Assembly: GCA_016208015.1 (NCBI GenBank) | Contig: JACQYW010000012.1 | Span: 372,001 to 436,000, forward strand | Length of the DNA stretch: 64,000 nt | Source of the DNA: Nitrosomonadales bacterium | GTDB lineage: Bacteria > Pseudomonadota > Gammaproteobacteria > Burkholderiales > Gallionellaceae | Direction of reading: 5' to 3' | Notes under the pieces: model-generated | Told to the model about the DNA's origin: nothing | Database searches by the model: none | The model's input: the letters and a program-made list of their open reading frames with translations, nothing else | Made by a program: the position numbers and the translations under genes | Shown here: one piece after another, positions 51,899 to 61,856 of the stretch | Layout of the letters: each line of letters begins with the position of its first letter | Position numbering within the stretch: position 1 is the stretch's first letter

Positions 51899-51993
51899 CC
51901 GGCGCAGGCCGGAATCCAGTGCTTTTATTCAATCTGCCTTTGGTTGCGTCCCGCTTCGCGGGGTGTTAATAACTGGATTCCGGCCTCCGCCGG
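51899..51993. repeat. Inverted CCGGAATCCAGT repeat between grpE and dnaK
   Basis: The arms at 51899-51920 (CCGGCGCAGGCCGGAATCCA plus GT) and 51972-51993 are reverse complements with one mismatch over 22 bases. A CCCGCTTCGCGGG hairpin lies in the loop. It separates grpE from the dnaK promoter. The rest of the 52000-52061 gap shows only a short AGCGAC/CGGGC palindrome. Confidence 0.8.
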
Positions 51994-52061
51994 ATAACCA
52001 GCGACTTGCCCGCTTGCGGGCTTAGACGAATGGCTAGTAGTCCCATCAATGACGCAGCGGG

Positions 52062-52577
52062 TTATTCCTTGGCTTTGGCTACCATCACCAGTGCCGGACG
52101 CAAAACGCGATCATTCAGTGAATACCCCTTCTGCATTACGCTGACCACGGTATTGGCCGGCTGGTCGCTGTCCAGCATGCCGATGGCTTGGTGTTTGTGC
52201 GGGTCCAGCTTCTCGCCCATGGGGTTGATCTCGACGATGTTGAACTTCTCGAACACGCTGGAGAGCTGCTTCAGGGTCAGCTCCATGCCGCTCTTGAAGC
52301 TGTCGATGTTCTCGGTCTGCACCGCCATACCGGCTTCCAGGCTGTCCTTCACGGCCAGAATCTCGTTGGAAAAACGCTCCACGGCGAACTTTTGCGCCTT
52401 GCTCACGTCCTCGGCGGCACGGCGGCGGATGTTTTCACCCTCGGCCTTGGCGTACATCCAGGCGTCGTAGTGTTCCTGTGCCTTGAGTTCGGCCGCTTTC
52501 AGCATCTCTTCCATGCTGGGCATGCTCTCTGCCGACGCGACGGGTTGTTCGTTTTGCGGGGTATCGTTCTGTTCCAT
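52062..52577 (-). CDS. grpE: Nucleotide exchange factor GrpE
   Basis: 171 residues. An acidic, unstructured N-terminus ([16 protein letters not shown]) leads into the long dimerising helix ([21 protein letters not shown]). The C-terminal beta domain follows, with [20 protein letters not shown] and the conserved [10 protein letters not shown]. It releases ADP from DnaK. The ATG at 52577 has GGAGAG upstream; the frame extends further without conservation and into the promoter. It is transcribed ahead of dnaK but separated from it by a repeat and a second heat-shock promoter. Confidence 0.96.
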   Translation of the reverse strand: MEQNDTPQNEQPVASAESMPSMEEMLKAAELKAQEHYDAWMYAKAEGENIRRRAAEDVSKAQKFAVERFSNEILAVKDSLEAGMAVQTENIDSFKSGMELTLKQLSSVFEKFNIVEINPMGEKLDPHKHQAIGMLDSDQPANTVVSVMQKGYSLNDRVLRPALVMVAKAKE

Positions 52578-52606
52578 GCTGCTCTCCTGTTTTCGACCCG
52601 TGCCTA

Positions 52607-52632
52607 ATTGGGGCTGGGTTTCAGATTTCAAG
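52607..52632 (-). promoter_or_regulatory. Sigma-32-like promoter of grpE
   Basis: On the minus strand: CTTGAAA (52632-52626), 12 bases, CCCCAAT (52613-52607). A near-consensus RpoH promoter 30 bases before the grpE ATG. Confidence 0.75.
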
Positions 52633-52693
52633 GGCCAAAGCGAAAAAAATTTCCGGCATGCGATAATGCGCGCCGTTCCCGAGTTTTGCCCCT

Positions 52694-53863
52694 ATGTCCG
52701 CCTCCAAGAACTACCACTGGCGCATCGCCGGTTTCTATTTTTTCTACTATGCCTTCGTGGGGATGTTCTCGCCCTACTGGAGTCTGTACCTGCAATCCAT
52801 CCATTTCGATGCCATCGAGATCGGCATCCTGATGTCCATCCAACCGGTGATGCGCATGGTCGCGCCCGGTATCTGGGGCTGGCTGGCCGACCATACCGGC
52901 AAACGTTTGCTGGTGGTGCAGGTGGCAGCCAGTTTGAGCGCGCTGTTCTATCTGGGCGTGTTCGCCACCACCAGCTTCTGGGGTCTGTTCCTGGTGCTGA
53001 TGCTGATGAGCTTCTTCTGGAGCGCATCGATGCCGCTGGTGGAAGCGACCACGATGAGCTACTTGGGCAAGAACACCGCCCATTACGGCCGTATCCGTTC
53101 CTGGGGTTCCATTGGTTTCATCGTTGCGGTGGTGGGGCTGGGCTATGCCTTTGACTATATCGCCATCGCCTGGCTGCTGTGGGCGGGGCTGGTGTGCGAG
53201 GTCGGCATCCTGATCTTTGCACGCCAGATACCGGCAACCTCGGTACTGGCGCACCACACCGACCACCAGCCGATCCGGCAGATCGTGCTGCAGCCGCGCG
53301 TGCTGGCCCTGTTCGGTGCCTGTTTTCTGATGTCGGTGGCACACGGGCCTTATTACACCTTCTATTCCATCTATCTGGTCGAGCACGGCTATGCCAAGAG
53401 CGCAGTGGGCGCACTGTGGGCGCTGGGGGTGATTTGCGAGATCGGCGTGTTTTTCCTGATGCCGAAGCTGGTGAAGCGTTTCGGCTTCACGCGCATCCTG
53501 CTGGCCAGTTTCGGCGCGGCGGTGCTGCGTTTCATGCTCATCGGCTGGGCGGTGGATGTGGTTGTGCTGTTGCTGTTCGCGCAGGTGTTGCATGCGCTGA
53601 CCTTCGGCTCTTATCACGCCGCTTCGGTCGGGCTGGTGCACCAGTTCTTCCAGGGGCGGCACCAGTCCAGAGGGCAGGCCTTGTTCGGCAGCGTGACCTA
53701 CGGCGCGGGCGGCATGCTGGGTGGTTTGGCGAGCGGCCCGATCTGGCAGCATTGGGGCGCATCGGCCTTGTATACCTTCAGTGCGGGAATGGCTTTGCTG
53801 GGGCTCTTTCTGATGTGGTGGAAACTGCGCAACATGGCGGAGAGCCGCGCCCCTGTGGCATAA
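52694..53863 (+). CDS. MFS transporter, HcaT/3-phenylpropionate-permease type
   Basis: 389 residues with about 12 hydrophobic segments. The N-terminus (YHWRIAGFYFFYYAFVGMFSPYWSLYLQS, seen in two blocks) and the loop motif GWLADHTGKRLLV fit the MFS_1-like/PPP group. KNTAHYGRIRSWGSIGFI is the conserved segment of that group. The second half contains HGPYYTFYSIYLVEHGYAKSAVG. The substrate is unknown; relatives import aromatic acids or nucleosides. It lies divergent from grpE and 24 bases before leuC, and could be co-transcribed with the leucine genes, without obvious functional logic. Confidence 0.85.
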   Translation: MSASKNYHWRIAGFYFFYYAFVGMFSPYWSLYLQSIHFDAIEIGILMSIQPVMRMVAPGIWGWLADHTGKRLLVVQVAASLSALFYLGVFATTSFWGLFLVLMLMSFFWSASMPLVEATTMSYLGKNTAHYGRIRSWGSIGFIVAVVGLGYAFDYIAIAWLLWAGLVCEVGILIFARQIPATSVLAHHTDHQPIRQIVLQPRVLALFGACFLMSVAHGPYYTFYSIYLVEHGYAKSAVGALWALGVICEIGVFFLMPKLVKRFGFTRILLASFGAAVLRFMLIGWAVDVVVLLLFAQVLHALTFGSYHAASVGLVHQFFQGRHQSRGQALFGSVTYGAGGMLGGLASGPIWQHWGASALYTFSAGMALLGLFLMWWKLRNMAESRAPVA

Positions 53864-53887
53864 TCGCCCGCTCAATCGGGAACAGCA

Positions 53888-55291
53888 ATGAGCGAAAAAA
53901 CCTTATACGACAAACTCTGGGATTCTCACGTGGTGCGGCAGGATGCCAACGGCACCGCGCTGATCTATATCGACCGCCAATTGGTGCATGAAGTCACCAG
54001 TCCTCAGGCCTTCGAGGGCCTGAAGCTGGCGCAGCGCAAACCTTGGCGCACCGCGTCGATGCTGGCGGTGCCGGACCATAACGTGCCGACGACCAACCGC
54101 GCGGCGGGTATCGCCGATCCGATCTCGCGTCTGCAGGTGGAGACGCTGGACGCCAACTGCGCCGAGTACGGCGTGGTCGAGTTCAAGATGAACGACATCC
54201 GTCAGGGCATCGTGCACGTGATCGGCCCCGAGCAGGGCGCGACCTTGCCCGGCATGACGGTGGTGTGCGGCGATTCGCACACCAGCACCCACGGTGCGTT
54301 TGCCGCGCTGGCGCACGGCATCGGCACCTCCGAGGTCGAGCATGTGATGGCGACGCAGTGCCTGGTGGCGAAAAAATCAAAAGCCATGCTGGTAAAAGTG
54401 GAGGGTACGCTGGGAAAAGGCGTGACCGCCAAAGACATTGCGCTGGCGGTGATCGGAAAGATCGGCACGGCAGGCGGTACCGGCTATGCCATCGAGTTCG
54501 CCGGCTTGGCGATCCGCGCCTTGAGTATGGAAGGCCGCATGACCTTGTGCAACATGGCGATCGAGGCGGGTGCGCGCGCCGGTATGGTGGCGGCGGACGA
54601 CACGACTATCGCTTACGTGAAGGGACGTCCGTTCGCACCCAAGGGTGGCGACTGGGACAAGGCCGTGGCCTATTGGAAGACATTGCACAGTGATGCCGGG
54701 GCGAAGTTCGACGCAACGGTGGAACTGGATGCCGCGCAGATCAAGCCGCAAGTGACCTGGGGTACTTCGCCGGAGATGGTGGTGGCGGTGGACGGGCGTG
54801 TGCCCGATCCGGCATCCGCCACCGATGCGGTCAAGCGCGGCGACTGGGAGCGTGCACTGGCCTATATGGGGTTGAAGGCGAACACGCCGATCACCGAGAT
54901 CAAGATCGACAAGGTGTTCATCGGTTCCTGCACCAACGGGCGCATCGAAGACATGCGCGCGGCGGCAGCGATGGCCAAGGGCAAGAAGGTCGCGGCCAAC
55001 GTGAAACTGGCGATGGTGGTGCCGGGTTCCGGCCTGGTGAAACAGCAGGCCGAGCATGAAGGGCTGGACAAGATTCTGGTCGCGGCCGGTTTTGAGTGGC
55101 GCGATCCGGGTTGCTCGATGTGTCTGGCGATGAATGATGACCGCCTCGCGCCGGGCGAGCGTTGTGCTGCCACCTCCAACCGCAACTTCGAGGGGCGGCA
55201 GGGACAGGGTGGTCGTACGCATCTGGTGAGTCCGGAGATGGCCGCTGCCGCGGCGATCGCCGGACATTTTGTCGATGTGAGCAAGGAGTAA
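53888..55291 (+). CDS. leuC: 3-isopropylmalate dehydratase large subunit
   Basis: 467 residues. With LeuD it isomerises 2- to 3-isopropylmalate in leucine synthesis. [4Fe-4S] ligands are in FIGSCTNGR and [28 protein letters not shown] and [26 protein letters not shown] (the latter in two conserved blocks) are diagnostic of LeuC rather than aconitase. Length matches the family. A small gene follows before leuD. Confidence 0.98.
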   Translation: MSEKTLYDKLWDSHVVRQDANGTALIYIDRQLVHEVTSPQAFEGLKLAQRKPWRTASMLAVPDHNVPTTNRAAGIADPISRLQVETLDANCAEYGVVEFKMNDIRQGIVHVIGPEQGATLPGMTVVCGDSHTSTHGAFAALAHGIGTSEVEHVMATQCLVAKKSKAMLVKVEGTLGKGVTAKDIALAVIGKIGTAGGTGYAIEFAGLAIRALSMEGRMTLCNMAIEAGARAGMVAADDTTIAYVKGRPFAPKGGDWDKAVAYWKTLHSDAGAKFDATVELDAAQIKPQVTWGTSPEMVVAVDGRVPDPASATDAVKRGDWERALAYMGLKANTPITEIKIDKVFIGSCTNGRIEDMRAAAAMAKGKKVAANVKLAMVVPGSGLVKQQAEHEGLDKILVAAGFEWRDPGCSMCLAMNDDRLAPGERCAATSNRNFEGRQGQGGRTHLVSPEMAAAAAIAGHFVDVSKE

Positions 55292-55294
55292 GCG

Positions 55295-55528
55295 ATGAAG
55301 CGGATACTCATGTTGTTGACATTGCTGGTGATGGCGCAGGGCGTGCAGGCTGAAGAGCAGAGTACTGCCAAAAAAGCAGGAGAAGCCGCAAAGAAAGGCG
55401 GCGAAGTCGTCGGGCGCGGCGTCGAGAAAGGCGCCAAAGCCACCGTCAAGGGCCTCAGGAAGGCGGGCGAATGGGTCGGCAAAAAGCTGCAAAAAGGCGG
55501 CGAGAAATTAGAGAAGGCGAGTGATTGA
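55295..55528 (+). CDS. Small exported Lys/Gly-rich protein between leuC and leuD
   Basis: 77 residues. The signal peptide [19 protein letters not shown] is followed by a Lys/Gly/Glu-rich mature part with repeated KKGGE/KGGEK units. It has no lipobox, unlike the entericidin-like lipoprotein often found at the same place in betaproteobacteria, but position and composition suggest a relative. It starts 3 bases after the leuC stop and overlaps leuD by 1 base, so it is embedded in the leucine operon. Function unknown. Confidence 0.75.
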   Translation: MKRILMLLTLLVMAQGVQAEEQSTAKKAGEAAKKGGEVVGRGVEKGAKATVKGLRKAGEWVGKKLQKGGEKLEKASD

Positions 55529-56166
55529 TGCGTAAGTTCTCGTTACTGGATGGATTGGTGGTGCCGTTGGACAGAGCCAACGTCGATACCGATGCGATCA
55601 TCCCCAAGCAGTTCCTGAAATCGATCAAGCGTTCCGGCTTCGGCCCCAACGCGTTCGACGAATGGCGTTATCTCGACCATGGTGAGCCGGGCATGGACAA
55701 CAGCAAGCGTTCCTTGAACAAGGACTTCGTGCTGAACCAGCCGCGCTATCAGGGCGCGCAGATCCTGCTGGCGCGCGAGAACTTCGGTTGCGGTTCTTCG
55801 CGCGAACATGCGCCGTGGGCGCTGGAAGACTACGGCTTCCGTGTCATCATCGCGCCGAGCTACGCCGACATCTTTTTCAACAACTGCTTCAAGAACGGCC
55901 TGCTGCCGATCAAACTGGCTGCGGACAAGGTGGATGCGCTGTTCAAGTCGGTGGAGGCCAACAACGGCTACAAGCTGAAGGTCGATCTGGAAAAACAGGC
56001 CATCACTGCGCCCGACGGCACGGAGTACAAGTTCGAGGTGGACGCGTTCCGCAAGCACTGCCTGCTGAACGGGTTGGACGACATCGGCCTGACCTTGGAG
56101 CATGTGGACGAGATCAAGGCGTTCGAGACGAAACACCGCGCGGCGCAGCCGTGGCTGTTCGCGTGA
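55528..56166 (+). CDS. leuD: 3-isopropylmalate dehydratase small subunit
   Basis: 212 residues. The swivelling-domain partner of Leu[19 protein letters not shown] is the N-terminal signature, [15 protein letters not shown] is the active-site loop, and [18 protein letters not shown] is the family block. The ATG at 55528 overlaps the preceding stop (TGATG); a TTG one codon earlier is less likely. leuB follows after 24 bases. Confidence 0.97.
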   Translation: MRKFSLLDGLVVPLDRANVDTDAIIPKQFLKSIKRSGFGPNAFDEWRYLDHGEPGMDNSKRSLNKDFVLNQPRYQGAQILLARENFGCGSSREHAPWALEDYGFRVIIAPSYADIFFNNCFKNGLLPIKLAADKVDALFKSVEANNGYKLKVDLEKQAITAPDGTEYKFEVDAFRKHCLLNGLDDIGLTLEHVDEIKAFETKHRAAQPWLFA

Positions 56167-56190
56167 TTTTTACTTTGATTGGATGAAGAA

Positions 56191-57255
56191 ATGAAGATTG
56201 CAGTTTTGCCGGGTGACGGCATCGGACCGGAGATCGTCGCGCAGGCGGTGAGGGTGTTGGAGGCGTTGCGCAGCGACGGCCTGAAGATAGAGATGGAGCA
56301 TGCGCACATCGGTGGCGCCGGTTATGACGCGGCGAAAGATCCGTTGCCGGAAGCGACACTGAAATTGTCCAAGGAGTCTGATGCGGTGCTGCTCGGTGCC
56401 GTGGGCGGTTATCAATATGACAACCTGCCAAGACCGATGCGCCCGGAGCAGGGCCTGCTGCGCATCCGCAAGGGGCTGGGGCTGTTCGCCAACCTGCGTC
56501 CGGCGATGGTGTATCCCGAGTTGGTGAATGCTTCGACGCTGCGCTCCGACATCGTGTCCGGCCTGGATATCATGATCCTGCGCGAGCTGACGGGTGACAT
56601 CTACTTCGGCCAGCCGCGCGGCATCCGCACGCTGGACAACGGCGAGCGCCAGGGCTTCGATACCATGCATTACAGCGAGTCGGAGATCCGCCGCGTGGCG
56701 CATGTCGGTTTCCGGATCGCGATGAAGCGCAATAAAAAAATGTGCTCGGTGGACAAGGCCAATGTGCTCGATACCAGCATGTTCTGGCGCGAGATCGTGA
56801 CGGAAGTGGCGAAGGAATATCCGCAGGTCGCCCTGTCGCACATGTATGTCGACAACGCCGCGATGCAACTGGTGCGCGCGCCCAAACAGTTCGATGTGAT
56901 CCTCACCGGCAACATCTTCGGCGATATCCTGTCGGACGAGGCGTCGATGCTGACCGGCTCCATCGGCATGCTGCCGTCGGCCTCTCTGGACGAGAACAAC
57001 AAGGGCCTCTACGAACCCTGCCACGGTTCCGCGCCGGATATCGCGGGCAAGGATATCGCCAATCCGCTGGCGACCATCCTGTCGGTGGCGATGATGATGC
57101 AATACACCTTCGGCCGTGCCGACATCGCGCAACGTATCGAGGGTGCGGTGCGCAAGGTGTTGCAGCAAGGGCTGCGTACCGGCGATATCTATGAAGACGG
57201 CAAGAAGAAGGTCGGCTGTGCCGCGATGGGTGACGCGGTGGTCGCGGCTCTCTAA
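56191..57255 (+). CDS. leuB: 3-isopropylmalate dehydrogenase
   Basis: 354 residues. It oxidises and decarboxylates 3-isopropylmalate with NAD+, the third step of leucine synthesis. [18 protein letters not shown] is the N-terminus, ENL-type substrate loop [15 protein letters not shown] is present, and [26 protein letters not shown] (two blocks) is the metal/NAD site. [18 protein letters not shown] is the C-terminal signature. The ATG at 56191 starts the conserved N-terminus; the in-frame TTG at 56179 is not preferred. Confidence 0.98.
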   Translation: MKIAVLPGDGIGPEIVAQAVRVLEALRSDGLKIEMEHAHIGGAGYDAAKDPLPEATLKLSKESDAVLLGAVGGYQYDNLPRPMRPEQGLLRIRKGLGLFANLRPAMVYPELVNASTLRSDIVSGLDIMILRELTGDIYFGQPRGIRTLDNGERQGFDTMHYSESEIRRVAHVGFRIAMKRNKKMCSVDKANVLDTSMFWREIVTEVAKEYPQVALSHMYVDNAAMQLVRAPKQFDVILTGNIFGDILSDEASMLTGSIGMLPSASLDENNKGLYEPCHGSAPDIAGKDIANPLATILSVAMMMQYTFGRADIAQRIEGAVRKVLQQGLRTGDIYEDGKKKVGCAAMGDAVVAAL

Positions 57256-57277
57256 ATTTCGAAGCTAAGGAAGAATC

Positions 57278-58381
57278 ATGAAAGTAGGTCTGATCGGTTG
57301 GCGCGGTATGGTGGGTTCGGTGCTCATGCAGCGCATGCGCGAAGAGAAGGATTTCGATCTCATCGAAGCGGTGTTCTTCACCACTTCCAATGTCGGCGGC
57401 GCTGCACCGGCCGAGTGCAAGGGGGTGCCGCTGAAGGATGCGCACGACCTGAACGAATTGAAGGCGATGGACGCCATCATCTCCTGCCAGGGCGGCGACT
57501 ACACCACCGAGATGTTTCCCAAACTGCGCGCGGCCGGATGGCAGGGCTACTGGATCGACGCGGCCTCCACGCTGCGCATGGAAGACGATGCAGTCATCAT
57601 CCTCGACCCGGTCAACCTCGACCTCATCAAGAAATCGCTGGCCAACGGCGGCAAGAACTTCATTGGCGGCAACTGCACCAACAGTATCCTGCTGATGGGC
57701 TTGGGCGGCCTGTTCCATGCCGGACTGGTGGAGTGGGTGTCGTCCATGACCTATCAGGCAGCATCGGGTGCGGGGGCGCAGAACATGCGCGAACTGCTGA
57801 CTCAGATGGGTGTGGCACATGCTTGTGTGGCCGACATGCTGGCAGATCCTAAATCGGCGATTCTGGACATCGACCGCCGTTTGGCAGAGAAGCTGCGCTC
57901 TGCCGACATGCCGACCGAGAACTTCGGCGCACCGCTGGCAGGCAGTCTGATCCCGTGGATCGACAAGCAACTCGACAACGGTCAGTCCAAGGAAGAGTGG
58001 AAGGGGCAAGCCGAGGTCAACAAGATACTGGGCACCAGCCAGCGCATCCCCGTGGACGGCCTGTGCGTGCGCATCGGCGCGATGCGCTGCCACAGCCTGG
58101 CCTTGACGCTCAAACTGAAAAAGGATGTACCCTTGGGCGAGATCGAAGCGCTCATCAAGGGGGGTAATCCCTGGGTCAAGTTCGTGCCTAACCAGCGCGA
58201 GATATCCGTGCGCGAGCTGACCCCCGTGTCGGTGACCGGTAAGCTGGACATCGCCGTGGGCCGTGTTCGCAAGATGGAACTGGGGCCGGAGTATGTGAGC
58301 GCATTCGTTTGTGGCGATCAGTTGTTGTGGGGGGCGGCCGAACCGTTGCGCCGTATGTTGCGCATCCTGCTGAACAAGTAA
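57278..58381 (+). CDS. asd: Aspartate-semialdehyde dehydrogenase
   Basis: 367 residues. It reduces aspartyl phosphate to the semialdehyde for Lys, Thr, Met and diaminopimelate. [17 protein letters not shown] binds [21 protein letters not shown] carries the catalytic Cys; [11 protein letters not shown] and [18 protein letters not shown] (catalytic His) complete it. This is the proteobacterial E. coli-type enzyme. It lies 22 bases after leuB, and the leuB-asd-fimV-truA order is usual for betaproteobacteria. Confidence 0.98.
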   Translation: MKVGLIGWRGMVGSVLMQRMREEKDFDLIEAVFFTTSNVGGAAPAECKGVPLKDAHDLNELKAMDAIISCQGGDYTTEMFPKLRAAGWQGYWIDAASTLRMEDDAVIILDPVNLDLIKKSLANGGKNFIGGNCTNSILLMGLGGLFHAGLVEWVSSMTYQAASGAGAQNMRELLTQMGVAHACVADMLADPKSAILDIDRRLAEKLRSADMPTENFGAPLAGSLIPWIDKQLDNGQSKEEWKGQAEVNKILGTSQRIPVDGLCVRIGAMRCHSLALTLKLKKDVPLGEIEALIKGGNPWVKFVPNQREISVRELTPVSVTGKLDIAVGRVRKMELGPEYVSAFVCGDQLLWGAAEPLRRMLRILLNK

Positions 58382-58506
58382 CTGGGCAAGGTAAATCCGG
58401 TTTTTAACTGGTGGTTAACGCACGAACTTAAGGGAAAGATGAGCTTGCATCACTAACCCTATGATGTTAATCTGAATAACGTACGGGATAATAAAAGGGT
58501 GGCGGC

Positions 58507-61176
58507 GTGCTGAAATCAATTCTAAAAGCGTCTGTTTACATGGCCTGCCTGACTTGGGCAGGTGTCGCCTGCGCAGCGGGCTTGGGAGGCATCAACGTTA
58601 CCTCTTCTCTCGGGCAGCCATTGAGAGCAGAGATCGAGTTGGTCTCTGTCGACAAGATCGACAAATCGACGCTCTCCGTCAAACTGGCTTCCGCCGATAC
58701 TTTCAAGAACTCCGGGTTGGACTATCCGTACAACTTGCCAAGGCTCAAGTTTCAAGTCGAGGATCGTGCAAACGGTGATTCTTTTGTAAAGGTGACATCC
58801 GCACAGTCGGTAAACGAACCCTTCGTTACTTTGTTGGTTGAGTTGACTTGGTCTTCCGGAAAATTGTTGCGCGAATACACCTTCCTGCTCGATCCGGCTG
58901 ATTACAAGATCGAGCAACCCAAGGCTGAAGAAGTCAAGCCCATCGAGCCGATCTTGGCGGCGCCCGTCGTTGTGCCTGCACTTGAGCCCGCTGCAGAGCC
59001 TGCTCCTGTAGCCCTTGCCGCCTCCGAGCCGGCCGTTGCCGAATCCATGGCTCAGGAACCAGTCGCTGCTGAAGCCGCTCCTGCGGAAGTGCCGATTGCC
59101 GAGACGGCTGTTGCTGCTGCCCCGACCGAGCAGGCTTCTGCAGATCAAGCGCCGGCCGAGCAAACAGAGACGCAGGAGAGGTCACCTGCCGAAGCTGCTC
59201 CTGCGGCGCAAGATGCATTGAGCAAGGAAGAGGCAATCGCCGAAACAACGCTCAGTGCGCCTGCCGAGCCCGTTGTCGTGAAGCGCGGAGACACGCTGAG
59301 CAAGATCGCTGCACGGATCAAGCCGGCCGATGTCAGCCTGGAGCGCATGTTGGTCGCCTTGTACCGCGAGAACGCCGGGGTCTTTGACGCGCATAATATG
59401 AACCGGATCCGTGCGGGCAAGATACTGAACATTCCGCAAAGCGAATCCGTCCAGATGCTGCCGCAGGCAGATGCGGAAGAGGAGATTCGCGCCCAGGCTG
59501 CTGACTGGAACGTCTACCGCCAGAAATTGGCAGCGGCCCGCGCCACTGCTGCGGAGCATGCCGACAAGCAGGAAGCTGCAGGCAAGATCAGTACGGCGGT
59601 GACCGACAAGGCTTCTGCCGACAAGGAACCCGCCAAGGAAGTGCTGAAGCTTTCCAAGGGCGAAGCGCCCGGCGACAAGGCTGTAGGCGGCGGCAAGACG
59701 ACGGCTCAAGAGAAAGCCATCGCGAAGGAAGAAGAAGCGATCGCCAAGAACAAGGCTTTGAAAGAAGCTCAAGAGCGCACGGCGATTCTTGAGAAGAACG
59801 TCAAAGACATGCAGCGTCTGGCAGAGTTGAAGAAAGAAACTGCTGCTTCGACTCCTGCCGGTGCAGTTACGTTGGCGGGCTCTACCCCGCAAGCTGCGAG
59901 CAGCGTGGTTGTGGCAAAACCCAAGGTTGCCGAGCCCAAGGTCGTTGAGCAGCCTTCATTGGTCGACCAATTGCTGGCAGACCCGATGCATCTCGCTGGC
60001 GGTGCGGCTGTATTGCTCCTTCTGGGTGGCGCCGGCTTCATGGTCGCCCGTCGCAACAAGCAAGGTGGGCCGAAAAAAGAAACCAAGTCCAAGAAGCAGG
60101 AAGAGGTGGGAGCTTCTACCGGGCGTATTGCAGCGCCGATAGCGCCATCTCCCGATACCGGCGATTTCACTGCGGCCGCCGCACCTTCTGCGGTAACTGC
60201 CGCAAGTCCAAGTACGGATGCTGAAGAAGTGGACCCGATTGGCGAAGCCGACCTGTTCCTGACTTTCGGGCGCGATGCACAAGCCGAAGAGGTGCTGAAA
60301 GAAGCGCTGAAGAAGAGCCCCAACAACATTCCGGTCAAGCTCAAGTTGCTGTCCATCTATGCAAACCGAAAAGATGGCAATTCTTTCCTGGGCTATGCGC
60401 GCGAGATCAAGGAATCCGGTGACGAAACAGCATGGGGGCAGGCCGCCTCGATGGGGCGTGAGCTGGAGCCGAGCAACCCGTTCTATGGCGGCAGTAGTGA
60501 TACTCCGGATACGACGGGCAACCGCTCCGCCCAGGCCGCAGCCGCTCCGGCTGTGGACTTCGACCTTGGCTTTGGCGCGACCACACCTGCGCAAACCGGT
60601 TTCAGCAGCCAGAACACCGTGGTGCTGGAGACACAGTCGCAAGAGAAGACCACCACGCTGACATCGGAAGATCTTCGTGCCGCAGTCCAGTCTTCCACGC
60701 CGATGGATTTCGATATCACCGGCACGAATCCGGGCACGCTGAGTGCAAACTCGAATACCGAACAGACGGCGGTGCTGAATATGGATGACCTGGTGTTCGA
60801 CGTGACGGCGACACACCCCAAAGTCCCCTTCACTGAGGCGACTCCTGCAGCTCCTGCGGATGATGGCATGACATTCACGCTGGATTTCCCGATGGAGATC
60901 AAGGACGCGCCTGCGCCGAAAGCCTCCGCATCCGTTCCCGACATCGGATTTGGCGGTATCAGTTTGGATTTGGATGGTCTTAATGCACCTGCCGCTGCGG
61001 GAGCCGCAGGTTCCAAAGACGAGAACTGGCATGAAGTCGCCACCAAGCTTGATCTGGCCAAGGCCTATCAGGAGATGGGCGATGCGGCCGGGGCGAAGGA
61101 AATACTGGACGAAGTGTTGCGTGACGGCGACGACCAGCAGAAAGAGACCGCGCAGACCCTGCTGCAACAGTTGTAA
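58507..61176 (+). CDS. fimV: FimV-like pilus assembly / polar hub protein
   Basis: 889 residues. A signal peptide precedes the conserved FimV N-terminal domain (AGLGGINVTSSLGQPLRAEIEL). A long Ala/Pro/Glu-rich linker follows (about 145-255), then a LysM peptidoglycan-binding module (VVKRGDTLSKIAARIKP, about 258-318) and a coiled region. One transmembrane helix lies near 500-515 (HLAGGAAVLLLLGGAGFMVA). The acidic cytoplasmic part has a TPR-like unit and ends in the FimV C-terminal domain (LDLAKAYQEMGDAAGAKEIL). FimV organises type IV pili, twitching and polar cAMP signalling. Start is a GTG at 58507. The 125-base gap before it holds AT-rich, promoter-like DNA without a clear pair of boxes. Confidence 0.93.
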   Translation: MLKSILKASVYMACLTWAGVACAAGLGGINVTSSLGQPLRAEIELVSVDKIDKSTLSVKLASADTFKNSGLDYPYNLPRLKFQVEDRANGDSFVKVTSAQSVNEPFVTLLVELTWSSGKLLREYTFLLDPADYKIEQPKAEEVKPIEPILAAPVVVPALEPAAEPAPVALAASEPAVAESMAQEPVAAEAAPAEVPIAETAVAAAPTEQASADQAPAEQTETQERSPAEAAPAAQDALSKEEAIAETTLSAPAEPVVVKRGDTLSKIAARIKPADVSLERMLVALYRENAGVFDAHNMNRIRAGKILNIPQSESVQMLPQADAEEEIRAQAADWNVYRQKLAAARATAAEHADKQEAAGKISTAVTDKASADKEPAKEVLKLSKGEAPGDKAVGGGKTTAQEKAIAKEEEAIAKNKALKEAQERTAILEKNVKDMQRLAELKKETAASTPAGAVTLAGSTPQAASSVVVAKPKVAEPKVVEQPSLVDQLLADPMHLAGGAAVLLLLGGAGFMVARRNKQGGPKKETKSKKQEEVGASTGRIAAPIAPSPDTGDFTAAAAPSAVTAASPSTDAEEVDPIGEADLFLTFGRDAQAEEVLKEALKKSPNNIPVKLKLLSIYANRKDGNSFLGYAREIKESGDETAWGQAASMGRELEPSNPFYGGSSDTPDTTGNRSAQAAAAPAVDFDLGFGATTPAQTGFSSQNTVVLETQSQEKTTTLTSEDLRAAVQSSTPMDFDITGTNPGTLSANSNTEQTAVLNMDDLVFDVTATHPKVPFTEATPAAPADDGMTFTLDFPMEIKDAPAPKASASVPDIGFGGISLDLDGLNAPAAAGAAGSKDENWHEVATKLDLAKAYQEMGDAAGAKEILDEVLRDGDDQQKETAQTLLQQL

Positions 61177-61194
61177 GCCGCAGATGCGGAACGA

Positions 61195-61226
61195 ACGGCA
61201 GCCCACTCAGGCTGCCGTTTTTATTT
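61195..61226 (+). terminator. Intrinsic terminator of fimV
   Basis: ACGGCAGCC/GGCTGCCGT with a CACTCA loop, followed by TTTTATTT. Confidence 0.9.
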
Positions 61227-61238
61227 GGTGAACATAAG

Positions 61239-61856
61239 ATGAGACAGGTGCATCCCACCGCGCAGACACTGCTCTGGATCATGCTGGTGTTGCTGGCGCA
61301 ACGCTGCCAGCCCGCTTTGCTGCTGGCGGTTTGCCTGTTGAGCTGCACGGTTGCATTGCGGCTGGACTCGGCGCAGTTCATGCGCCTGCTGCGGCGCACG
61401 CGCTGGATCGCCTTGTCGCTGTTGCTGGTCTATGCCTGGGCGACGCCGGGCAGGGCGCTTCTTAGCGGGCTTGGCAGTTTGTCACCCACCTACGAAGGCT
61501 TGCTGGATGGCACGTTGCAGTTGGGGCGATTGCTGTGCGCGCTGGCCGGTCTGGCCGTCCTGCTGACCTCGTTGTCGCAGGCGCGTCTCATCAGCGGTTT
61601 GTATACCCTGGCCTTCCCGTTGCGCCTGCTCGGCCTGTCGCGCGAGCGTTTCGCGGTGCGGCTGGCGCTGACGCTGGAGTATGCCGAGACGACGATGCAC
61701 GACACGGCCAAAGACTGGCGTACGGCGATTGCACAGGCGATGAAGACGACTGAAGCAGATACAGCTCATATCGAATTGCACCGGCAGCGCTATGGTCTGC
61801 TCGATGTGCTATTGCTGGTGGCCGGTTTGGCCGTGCTGGCGGGAGTGTGGAAATGA
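61239..61856 (+). CDS. EcfT/CbiQ-like membrane protein
   Basis: 205 residues with about five hydrophobic segments (LLWIMLVLLAQRC, LLLAVCLLSCTVAL, WIALSLLLVYAWA, LLCALAGLAVLLTSL, VLLLVAGLAVLAGV). The middle block (SQARLISGLYTLAFPLRLLGLSRERFAVRLALTLEY, in parts) resembles the T component of energy-coupling-factor transporters. No ECF ATPase or S component is nearby, so the role is unclear. The ORF sits between fimV and truA, and its stop overlaps the truA ATG (ATGA), so the two are coupled. Confidence 0.65.
   Translation: MRQVHPTAQTLLWIMLVLLAQRCQPALLLAVCLLSCTVALRLDSAQFMRLLRRTRWIALSLLLVYAWATPGRALLSGLGSLSPTYEGLLDGTLQLGRLLCALAGLAVLLTSLSQARLISGLYTLAFPLRLLGLSRERFAVRLALTLEYAETTMHDTAKDWRTAIAQAMKTTEADTAHIELHRQRYGLLDVLLLVAGLAVLAGVWK

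Noticed and set aside
58382-58506. Promoter upstream of fimV (TTGCAT-N17-TAATCT)
   Set aside because: Both boxes match only about half of the consensus, too weak to list.
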